Source: a bacterium (GTDB lineage Bacteria; Vulcanimicrobiota; Vulcanimicrobiia; Vulcanimicrobiales; SCRA01). Taken from it: a stretch of 64,000 bases of DNA. Shown one piece after another: positions 8,043 to 14,707 of this stretch. The notes beneath the pieces are model-generated. The model was not told where the DNA came from. It saw nothing but the letters and a program-made list of their open reading frames with translations, and did not search any database. The stretch is taken from positions 1-64,000 of the forward strand of contig SCRI01000001.1 of the NCBI GenBank assembly GCA_004298675.1. The letters run 5' to 3'. A program made the position numbers and the translations under genes. How positions within the stretch are numbered: position 1 is the first letter of the stretch; each line of letters opens with the position of its first letter.

Positions 8043-9636
8043 GCGCTCGCTCTGCGCGGGTCTGATGTGTGCGGCGGCGGCTCTCACTGCGCCGGCGCGA
8101 GCCCTTGCCGATCCCTCTCCGTCACAAATCCTCGCGCTGCACGCGCAGGTGATGCATCGCTCCGCGGTAACCGCGGGGCCAGGCGGCACGGAGATTCGCG
8201 GGCGCATCGATTCCGGCGGCCTTACCGGCACATTTACGGACGATCGCCTGGGCCTCGAGTCGCGTAGCGAGCTGGACCTGGGGCCGATCGTCGATCTCAC
8301 CGTCGACGACGGAACGCACATCTGGAAGAGCGACGAGAACGGCGACGTCTGGGAGTTGACCGGCGTCCTGCGCGCGCGCAGCCTCACGGCGCGTTCCATT
8401 GCGTTCGAAGCCTATGCGACGGATCCGGCGCAGGCCGAGTACGCCGGTCGTGCCGACTCCCAGGGGCGTCCGTGTTATGCCTTCTACGTTCGTGCCCCCG
8501 GCGGTGACCGTCAACGCATCTGCATCGACGCCAAGAGCTATCTGCTCGACAGCCACGAGTTCGACGACGGTGATCAGCCGGCCACGCTGACGTTCAGCGA
8601 CTACCGCACGGTCGACGGAGTGCCGCTGGCGCTGCGCGTGCGTGAAGCCTTCGCCTACTCCAAACACGCGCTGGTGTTCACGGTCGAGCACGTGCGCGAG
8701 AATGTCGCCCTGGCCCCGTCGCTCTTCGCGCGTCCGCCTGCGCGGAGCATCGAGCTGCAGGCGCGCCGCGTCGTGGTGCCGATGCGCCGCACGCACAGCG
8801 GCTACGAAGTTCCCGTGCAGATCGCCGGGCATGCGTACTGGTTTCTGCTGGATTCAGGGACGCAGGGCATCGTCGTCGATCGCAGCGTCGCGGCGGCGGC
8901 CGGCGTCGCCGTGACGGGGCAGCTGCGTGCCGTTGGGGCGCGCGCCATCGACGGCTTGGGCATGGCACGCCTCGCGACGCTTGCCGTAGGCGGTGCCACG
9001 TTGCGCGATGTGACGGTGGGCGTGCTCGACTTCAGCTCCGTCTCCGGCGGCACGTTCGCGGCGGCCGGCGTGTTGGGGTTTCCGTTCTTCGACGCTGCCG
9101 TCGTGCGCATGGATTCCCACGCACTGACGCTCGAGATCTCGGCGCCCGGCGATATCGGCGCGTCAGGCGGCGGCGAGCGTCTCGCGGTTCAGTTGGACCG
9201 CCGCGTGCCCGTGGTCGAAGGGGGGCTCGATGGCCAGAGCCGGCGCGACTCCTTCCTGATCGATACCGGCTCGTCGGCCGAGTTGCTGCTCTACCAGCGC
9301 TTCGCGCGAGCGCACCCGGACATCGTCTCTCTCGTCACGCCGGCGCGAACCGGCAGCGCCCTGGGCGGCACGCTCACGCTGCACGACGCAACGCTGGCGC
9401 AGCTGACGCTGGGCTCGGTTGCACTCTATAACGTGCGCGCTACCGTGGTCTTGGCCGAGCGTGGCGCCTTCGCCGATCCCTACGACGCCGGCAGCGTCGG
9501 CATGGGCATCTTGCGCGGCTTCGTCGTGACCTTCGACGAACCCGCGGGTGCGCTCTATCTGCAGCGCGGCGCGGACTTCGACGACGGCCGCTTCCGCCCG
9601 GAGTACGATCCCTCGGGTCTGCCGCCAATCCGCTGA
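7993..9636 (+). CDS. Secreted pepsin/retropepsin-like aspartic protease with LolA-like N-domain
   Basis: A 547-residue protein from an ATG at 7993. The N-terminus has basic residues, a hydrophobic core and an AxA-type site (ending TAPARALA), a good Sec signal peptide. Residues about 45-250 look like a LolA/RseB-like half-barrel (VMHRSAVT, IRGRIDSGGLTGTF, LTFSDYRTVDGVPLALRVRE). Residues about 265-545 hold two copies of a retropepsin-like unit, each with a catalytic motif: FLLDSGTQGIVVDRS (D287) and FLIDTGSSAELLL (D424). A second hydrophobic hydrophobic-Gly motif follows each unit (GVLGFPFF, GMGILRGFV). Substrate and role are unknown. It lies between the transglycosylase and the FliK-like gene, so it may process secreted components. 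It is not part of any standard flagellar set. Confidence 0.8.
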   Translation: MWRPCWTPTGATRARLKRSLCAGLMCAAAALTAPARALADPSPSQILALHAQVMHRSAVTAGPGGTEIRGRIDSGGLTGTFTDDRLGLESRSELDLGPIVDLTVDDGTHIWKSDENGDVWELTGVLRARSLTARSIAFEAYATDPAQAEYAGRADSQGRPCYAFYVRAPGGDRQRICIDAKSYLLDSHEFDDGDQPATLTFSDYRTVDGVPLALRVREAFAYSKHALVFTVEHVRENVALAPSLFARPPARSIELQARRVVVPMRRTHSGYEVPVQIAGHAYWFLLDSGTQGIVVDRSVAAAAGVAVTGQLRAVGARAIDGLGMARLATLAVGGATLRDVTVGVLDFSSVSGGTFAAAGVLGFPFFDAAVVRMDSHALTLEISAPGDIGASGGGERLAVQLDRRVPVVEGGLDGQSRRDSFLIDTGSSAELLLYQRFARAHPDIVSLVTPARTGSALGGTLTLHDATLAQLTLGSVALYNVRATVVLAERGAFADPYDAGSVGMGILRGFVVTFDEPAGALYLQRGADFDDGRFRPEYDPSGLPPIR

Positions 9637-9691
9637 GAGCGGGCCATCACGCGGACATCAGGTGGTAACGCTGCCGCGCGAGCATGGCGTC

Positions 9692-10267
9692 ATGGAGCAT
9701 GCAGTCTTCGCCGATCTCTCCAACCTCCAGCTCGTCCTGACGCGCTTCGTCTACGAGAACCGTGCCGCGCTGCCCATCTCATGGCGGCACGCACTTGGCT
9801 TCCGGCGTAGCCTGGCGTTGGCGCAGGGCGGTCCGCGCCGCGATCCTCCCGCGGCGCTACGGCCACCGGCGCCTCGCGAGCACGGCGCGACGCAGGTGCG
9901 TGCGGTGGCAGAGCGTCGCGATCCGGCGTCGCGCGGGGCGTCGCTGCGCACGCCTGACGCAGCGGCAGGCGACGCTACCGTGACGAACGCCTGCGCGCGC
10001 CGGTCCGCGTCCGCGGGCGAGCGCCTTGCGGTACTGGTCGCGGCCACCGTCGCGCAGCGGCGCGCGTGCTGCACGCTGGACCTTACGCGTGAAGGACTGG
10101 GGCGAGTGCAAGTCTACGTACGGGCGCACGGAGCGCGCGTCGATTGCGCCGTGCTCTGCTCGCGCGAAGCGCAGCCGGCCGTCGACCGTGCCTTGATACA
10201 AGCGCGCGAGCGGTTAGCGCGCAGCGGGGTGGCGCTGGTGGCAGCACCACATGGCGTGGCATCGTGA
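9692..10267 (+). CDS. FliK/SctP-like substrate-length control protein
   Basis: A 191-residue protein. The first 110 residues are Arg/Ala/Pro-rich and probably disordered. The C-terminal part (CCTLDLTREGLGRVQVYVRA... then AQPAVDRALIQARERLARSG) follows the flagellar hook-length control domain pattern: lxLxPxxLGxVxVxxxxxxxxxxVxxxxexxxxxxxLxxxLxxLxxxLxxxGxxl. FliK/SctP proteins measure rod, hook or needle length and switch FlhB specificity. Position between secreted components and rod genes fits. The start is uncertain: an in-frame GTG at 9662 is the alternative. Because no hook gene is present, what it would measure is unclear. Confidence 0.65.
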   Translation: MEHAVFADLSNLQLVLTRFVYENRAALPISWRHALGFRRSLALAQGGPRRDPPAALRPPAPREHGATQVRAVAERRDPASRGASLRTPDAAAGDATVTNACARRSASAGERLAVLVAATVAQRRACCTLDLTREGLGRVQVYVRAHGARVDCAVLCSREAQPAVDRALIQARERLARSGVALVAAPHGVAS

Positions 10268-10941
10268 GCGACGTCGCCGTCGGGCGCGTCGAGCAACGTC
10301 TAGAGGCGTTGCGTAGCGACGCGCTGCATGCGTACGACCCTGCCTACCGGCCGCTCGACGGACGTGCCGCGACACCCGTAGGCGAACCCTCGCCGCAGGC
10401 TAACCTCCAGGCGCCGCTGACCTGCCACGCGCCGGCCGGAACGTTCTTGGTGCTGGCCGCCGCCGACGGCAGCCGCTCCTACGTGCGCGATGCGGCACTT
10501 TCCCTGCGGAACGGACACGTCGTGGACGGTGACGGGCTGGCGCTGTTGGGCTACCCGCGCGGTGCCGCCGCAGGCGTGGTGGAGCGCCTGCGGATCCCCG
10601 GCCGGGACGGCTTGCTGGCGCGTGCGGTGGCGCTGCGCATCGAGCGCGACGGGAGCCTGAGTTACGCGCGACGCACGTTCGACACACAGGGGCGAGAGTC
10701 GACGCAGTGGCTGTGTGCGGGCCGGCTGGCATTGGCTGCATTCGATGGCGGCATCGCGCGCGTTGCGGCGCCGGGCGAGCAATCTCTCCCGCTGCTGGAC
10801 CCGCGGGCGCAGGGCGGACGCGTCGACCTGCCGCGTGCGCTCGAGCGCTTGCAGGAGGCCTATCTGCAGCTCGACGCGCTGAGAGCGGCGCGCACGGCGC
10901 AAGACGCGGGGGAGCGCACGGCGCTGGGCATGGTGAAGTGA
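10264..10941 (+). CDS. FlgF/FlgG-like rod protein lacking the D0 motif
   Basis: A 225-residue protein. The centre (SRSYVRDAALSLRNGHVVDG, then DGLALLGYPRG) matches the FlgE/F/G segment (YTRxGxFxxdxxGxLvxxdGxxvlG). AGRLALAAFDGGIARVAAPG resembles the later FlgF/G segment (lGxixLAxFxNxxGLxxxGxN). The conserved N-terminal D0 helix with its NNxAN motif, and the typical C-terminal EM..MI..QRaYe helix, are absent or strongly changed. The C-terminus is an amphipathic helix (LERLQEAYLQLDALRAARTA). It is probably an axial component above FlgC. The GTG start overlaps the FliK-like gene and its end overlaps the FliM-like gene. Confidence 0.7.
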   Translation: MSDVAVGRVEQRLEALRSDALHAYDPAYRPLDGRAATPVGEPSPQANLQAPLTCHAPAGTFLVLAAADGSRSYVRDAALSLRNGHVVDGDGLALLGYPRGAAAGVVERLRIPGRDGLLARAVALRIERDGSLSYARRTFDTQGRESTQWLCAGRLALAAFDGGIARVAAPGEQSLPLLDPRAQGGRVDLPRALERLQEAYLQLDALRAARTAQDAGERTALGMVK

Positions 10942-11702
10942 GGGCGCCCGCGCGGATCAAGCCGTGGCCTGCGCCGGGGCGCCGGCTCGCGGCGAACGCG
11001 AGCGCGATGCTGCTGGCGCAGGCTGCGCATGGATTGACGGCGCACCTGCGCGGCCTGCTGCATGTCGAGATCGCTCCGCGTGCGCTGGAACCTCGCCTCA
11101 TCGAGCCGGCCTGGCTGGAGCCGCTGCTGGACGCGTGCGTGGTCCAGGGTTGGCGCGCGGAGTACGGTGAAGTGGCAACCGTGCTCGATGCGGCCTCGGC
11201 CCAGGCCTGCGCCGGCGCGGCGCTGGGGGCAGCCGATGCGGCCCACGGCGGACCGCTCTCGCCGCTGGAGCGCGAGGTTGCGTGCGCCGTCGTGAAGGGC
11301 GCACTGCCCGCGCTGCGCCCGTTGTGCGGCGAGATCCGCGGCTCGGCCGACGTGGCGCCGGCGGCGGGCGACCTCTTCGTGGAGTTTGCGTTAGGACCGT
11401 TGCCTGCCGCCTCGCTCGCGCTGGTCCTGCGCCCAGCGCCGATGCTCCCGGGCCCGCCGTTGGACGTGGAGTCTTTGGCCGAAGTACCGATGACACTCTC
11501 GGTGGAGCTTGCGCGCGGCGGCATCGCATTGGGCGAGCTGGCCGGGCTGGGTGTCGGCGACGTCCTGGTCTTGGATACGCAGGTTGGTGATGACGCGGTG
11601 CTCAAAGTAGGCGGCGAGTCCGCGTTCGCCGGTGAAGCGGGAGTCAAGGGTGGGCGGGCGGCCTTCGCGGTGCGCGGGGCGCTCGGAAGAAAGGTGGAGT
11701 AG
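10938..11702 (+). CDS. Reduced FliM/SctQ-like C-ring protein (SPOA domain)
   Basis: A 254-residue protein. The last 80 residues form an SPOA domain: [20 protein letters not shown], then [21 protein letters not shown] domains build the lower cytoplasmic ring with FliN. The N-terminal 170 residues lack the FliM CheY-binding motif (xxSQxEIDxLL) and the GGxxG segment that contacts FliG. This architecture is closer to SctQ of non-flagellar systems or to FliY without a phosphatase domain. It lies 4 bases before fliN. It would act as a sorting platform rather than a rotor switch. Confidence 0.72.
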   Translation: MRAPARIKPWPAPGRRLAANASAMLLAQAAHGLTAHLRGLLHVEIAPRALEPRLIEPAWLEPLLDACVVQGWRAEYGEVATVLDAASAQACAGAALGAADAAHGGPLSPLEREVACAVVKGALPALRPLCGEIRGSADVAPAAGDLFVEFALGPLPAASLALVLRPAPMLPGPPLDVESLAEVPMTLSVELARGGIALGELAGLGVGDVLVLDTQVGDDAVLKVGGESAFAGEAGVKGGRAAFAVRGALGRKVE

Positions 11703-11706
11703 CAGC

Positions 11707-12000
11707 ATGGCCCAGGCACAAGCGCGATCGGGAACGGCGGCCGGCGCGCTCGACGGACGCAATCTCGATCTGCTGATGAACGTCTCGCTGGTCGTGACGG
11801 CCGAGCTTGGACGCACGAAGATGCCGGTGCGCGATATCTTGAAGTTGGCCGTCGGCTCGGTGATCGAGCTCGACCGGCTCGCCAGCGGACCCGTGGACGT
11901 CTTAGTGAACGACAAGCTCGTGGCGCGCGGAGAGGTCGTCTCGGTGGACGACAACTTCGGCGTGCGCGTGCAGGAGATCATCGACAAGCCCAGCGCCTAA
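11707..12000 (+). CDS. fliN: FliN-type C-ring protein
   Basis: A 97-residue SPOA protein of normal FliN length. [20 protein letters not shown], then [20 protein letters not shown] and [20 protein letters not shown], match FliN almost throughout. It builds the cytoplasmic ring with the upstream FliM-like protein and binds FliH to deliver the ATPase. The ATG at 11707 has GGTGGAG just upstream. An earlier in-frame start inside the previous gene would add a poor extension. This is the most conserved C-ring member in the operon. Confidence 0.93.
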   Translation: MAQAQARSGTAAGALDGRNLDLLMNVSLVVTAELGRTKMPVRDILKLAVGSVIELDRLASGPVDVLVNDKLVARGEVVSVDDNFGVRVQEIIDKPSA

Positions 12001-12004
12001 ACGG

Positions 12005-12718
12005 ATGCGCGGCGGTAACGCCGCGTTCACACTGCCGGCGCAGCATGGCAGCGTGGACTCGACGCTGCAGCTCTTCACCACCACGGCCTCCGGGAATCCC
12101 ACGCTTCCGCTTCAACTGCTCTTCGGCGTCGCGGCACTCTCCGCGGCGCCGTTTCTCTTGGTGAGCGTCACCTCGTTCGTGCGTATCGTGGTCGTGCTCT
12201 CGCTGGTGCGCTCCGCGATCGGTGCGCAGACGCTACCGCCGGCGGCCGTGGTGACGGCGTTGGCGCTGCTGTTGACCTTCCTGGTGATGACTCCGACGCT
12301 GCGCACGATCTCGCGCGACGCGATCGCTCCGTATGCGGCGCACCGCATCGGTGACGGCGAGTTCGTCCGGCGCGCGATGCAGCCGCTGCGCGCCTTCATG
12401 CTGCGCCAAACGCATCGCGGCGATCTCGAGCTCTTCGCCCGCGCCGCACACCTGCGCCCCGCCGAGGCCGCCGGCAATCCGAGTTACGTGCTGGTGCCGG
12501 CGTTCGTCGTCGGCGAGCTGCGTAGCGCCTTCGCGATCGGCTTCGCGGTCTATCTCCCTTTTCTGGTGATCGACTTGGTGATCTCCGCGGTGTTGATGGG
12601 TCTGGGCATGGTGATGCTCTCTCCAACGGTCGTCTCGCTGCCGGTGAAGCTGCTGCTGTTCGTGATGGTCGACGGCTGGGCGCTGCTGGCGGGCTCGCTC
12701 GTGAGCTCGTATCGATGA
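12005..12718 (+). CDS. fliP: FliP/SctR export gate protein
   Basis: A 237-residue membrane protein and core of the FliPQR export gate. Diagnostic segments are SVTSFVRIVVVLSLVRSAIG, then LLTFLVMTPTLRTISRDAIA. PFLVIDLVISAVLMGLGMVM and LSPTVVSLPVKLLLFVMVDG near the C-terminus match the FliP signatures. The N-terminus is a short hydrophilic stretch rather than a clear cleavable signal. It starts 4 bases after fliN and overlaps fliQ by 4. No fliO gene is present. Confidence 0.95.
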   Translation: MRGGNAAFTLPAQHGSVDSTLQLFTTTASGNPTLPLQLLFGVAALSAAPFLLVSVTSFVRIVVVLSLVRSAIGAQTLPPAAVVTALALLLTFLVMTPTLRTISRDAIAPYAAHRIGDGEFVRRAMQPLRAFMLRQTHRGDLELFARAAHLRPAEAAGNPSYVLVPAFVVGELRSAFAIGFAVYLPFLVIDLVISAVLMGLGMVMLSPTVVSLPVKLLLFVMVDGWALLAGSLVSSYR

Positions 12719-12987
12719 CCGAGGTGGCCGGCGCGCTGGCGCGTCATGCGCTGATCGTCTGCGCCTTGCTCGCGCTGCCCGCGCTGGGCGTGGCCGCCGC
12801 AGTGGGCCTCGCCGTCGCCTTGCTGCAGGCGGCCACGCAGGTGCAGGAACAGACCGTGGCGCTGCTCCCCAAGCTCGTGGTGACGGGCACCGTGATCGCG
12901 CTGGGCGGCGGCTTCGCGATGGCCGCGGTGGCCGCGCTCTTCCACGACGCCATCAGCGCCGTGCCGTTGCTGGTGGGCTCACCGTGA
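12715..12987 (+). CDS. fliQ: FliQ/SctS export gate protein
   Basis: The 90-residue product is the standard size for this two-helix gate subunit. The first membrane helix (ALIVCALLALPALGVAAAVG) is followed by the conserved loop LAVALLQAATQVQEQTVALLP, which matches FliQ (xvxxxQAxTQixExTLsfiPK). The second helix is VVTGTVIALGGGFAMAAVAA. It packs around FliP and FliR. ATGA and GTGA overlaps couple it to both neighbours. Confidence 0.93.
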   Translation: MTEVAGALARHALIVCALLALPALGVAAAVGLAVALLQAATQVQEQTVALLPKLVVTGTVIALGGGFAMAAVAALFHDAISAVPLLVGSP

Positions 12988-13694
12988 GCGCGACGGTCGT
13001 GTTGACCGCCGCGCGCGTCGCGGGCTTCTTGGCACGCGCGCCGGGCTTCTCGCATCCGGCGGTGCCGCACGCCGTGCGCGCGGTCTGCGCCGTCGCGCTG
13101 GCGGTGCCGCTTGCACACGGGCTGCCGCAAGCGGCTGACCGTACGGTAGGTGCCTTCGCGCTGTTGGCGGAGTTCGCGCTGGGGGCGCTGCTGGGGCAGG
13201 CCGCCGGAGCCTTCTACGACGGCGCCTTGGCTGCGGGGCGCCTCTTGGACGACTACGCGGGCGTGCGCATTCTCTACCCCACCAGCGGCGTCAGCGGCGG
13301 CGGCTTCGGCCGCCTGTACGGCGCGCTCTTCGTGGCCGTGTTCTTCTTGGCGCGCGGCTACGCGCCCCTGGTGGCCGCATTGGCGCGCAGCCTGCGCGAG
13401 CTCCCGCCGGGGGCGCAACTCTCGGGCCTGCAGCTCACTGCGTATGCTGCCGCTCTGCCCGGACTCGTGGTGCGCGCGGCGCTCGAGGTGGCCGGCCCAG
13501 CGCTCTTGGCTACCTTTGCGGCACAGGTGTTTCTGGGCACCCTGCAGCGCGTGGTGCCGCGTGCCTCCACGTTCATGCTCTCGTTTCCGTTCTCGTTCGG
13601 TGCGGCGTTGACGACCGTGGTGCTGCTGGCACCGGCGGCGGCACGCCTGGCGACGCATCTGCAGCTGGGCCCCTGGCGGGCGCTGGTGCGGTGA
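12984..13694 (+). CDS. fliR: FliR/SctT export gate protein
   Basis: A 236-residue polytopic protein that completes the FliPQR gate. The start RVAGFLARAPGFSHPAVPHA resembles FliR (RxxxlfxxaPxfgxxxvPxxvk). ALLAEFALGALLGQAAGAFYD matches xGlxlGfxxxlxxxaxxxAG. AALPGLVVRAALEVAGPALL then VVPRASTFMLSFPFSFGAAL match the C-terminal FliR motif (PqxnvfxxgxPlkixxGl). It lies between fliQ and flhB with 4-base overlaps. Confidence 0.9.
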   Translation: MSATVVLTAARVAGFLARAPGFSHPAVPHAVRAVCAVALAVPLAHGLPQAADRTVGAFALLAEFALGALLGQAAGAFYDGALAAGRLLDDYAGVRILYPTSGVSGGGFGRLYGALFVAVFFLARGYAPLVAALARSLRELPPGAQLSGLQLTAYAAALPGLVVRAALEVAGPALLATFAAQVFLGTLQRVVPRASTFMLSFPFSFGAALTTVVLLAPAAARLATHLQLGPWRALVR

Positions 13695-14707
13695 GCGCGC
13701 AGGGCGAGCACGAGCCGACGCGCCGGCGGCTCGAGCGCGCCGCCTCTGAAGGCGACGTCGCGCGTTCGGTCGAGGCGTTCGGGCTGGCCGCCTTTGCAAT
13801 GGCGGGAGGCGCGCTCGCACTGCTGCTGCCGGCGCTCCTCGCCGCGGCACGCGCGCTGCTGATCCAAGCACTCGGCGGACACGGGGCGAGCGCCGCGACC
13901 GTGTTGCTGCTGGCGGCAGAGGGCGGTGCGATCTGTGCCTGCGCGGCCGGCGGAGCACTGGCGGCGGGGGCGCTGCAGACCCGCCTCATGCCGCGCGCGG
14001 TCGTGCTGGCGCCGCGCTGGGAGCGGCTCAACCCCGCCGAGGGCATCAAGCGCCAGTTCAACCGCGAAGCGGCGCTCCACCTCGCGCGCTGGATCGCGCT
14101 GGCAGTTGCCGTCGCGGTGTGCGGCTTGAACGCGCTGCGCGCCGCAGTGGGTGCGACGCTGAGCGGCGATCCCGCGGCGGCGCTGGAGGCGGCGCGACGC
14201 GTCTGTGGCGCGCTCTTTGTGCCCGCGCTGCTGCTGGGCGGCGCCGGTGCGCTGTGGGAATACGCCACGGCTCGCAGCGCGCGGTTACGCCGGCTGCGGA
14301 TGTCGCGCGACGAGCTGAAACGCGAGCTGCGCGAGAGCGAGGGCGATCCGCATCAGCGTGCGCGACGTGCGCGTCTGCATCGTTCGTTGCGCGCGGGCCT
14401 GGCGGCCGTGCGCGATGCGACGGTGCTCGTCGTCAACCCGACGCATGTGGCGGTGGCGCTGCGCTACGACCCGGAGACGGTGGCGGTACCGGTGGTGACC
14501 TGCAAGGGCGCCGATGAGCGCGCGGCGGCGCTGCGTCTGGCCGCGCACCGCCACGGCGTGCCGATCGTCGAGGAGCCCGCGCTGGCGCGGCTGCTCCATG
14601 CCACCGTCGCAGTGGGCGCGGCGATACCGGAGAACGCTTTCACCGCCGTGGCTATCGTGATCGCCGCGGTGCTGCGCGAGGCGCGCCGCGCGGAGCAACC
14701 GGCATGA
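13691..14707 (+). CDS. flhB: FlhB/SctU export switch protein
   Basis: A 338-residue protein. Four membrane segments lie in the first 210 residues. The N-terminus EHEPTRRRLERAASEGDVAR corresponds to the FlhB start (EKTExPTxKKlxdAREkGqva.S). The linker MSRDELKRELRESEGDPHQR matches MskxEvkxExKexEGdP. The self-cleavage motif NPTH is intact at about 249-252, followed by VAVALRYDP. Cleavage between N and P switches substrate class, so an intact site means substrate switching is still possible. It overlaps fliR and flhA by 4 bases. Confidence 0.96.
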   Translation: MSAQGEHEPTRRRLERAASEGDVARSVEAFGLAAFAMAGGALALLLPALLAAARALLIQALGGHGASAATVLLLAAEGGAICACAAGGALAAGALQTRLMPRAVVLAPRWERLNPAEGIKRQFNREAALHLARWIALAVAVAVCGLNALRAAVGATLSGDPAAALEAARRVCGALFVPALLLGGAGALWEYATARSARLRRLRMSRDELKRELRESEGDPHQRARRARLHRSLRAGLAAVRDATVLVVNPTHVAVALRYDPETVAVPVVTCKGADERAAALRLAAHRHGVPIVEEPALARLLHATVAVGAAIPENAFTAVAIVIAAVLREARRAEQPA

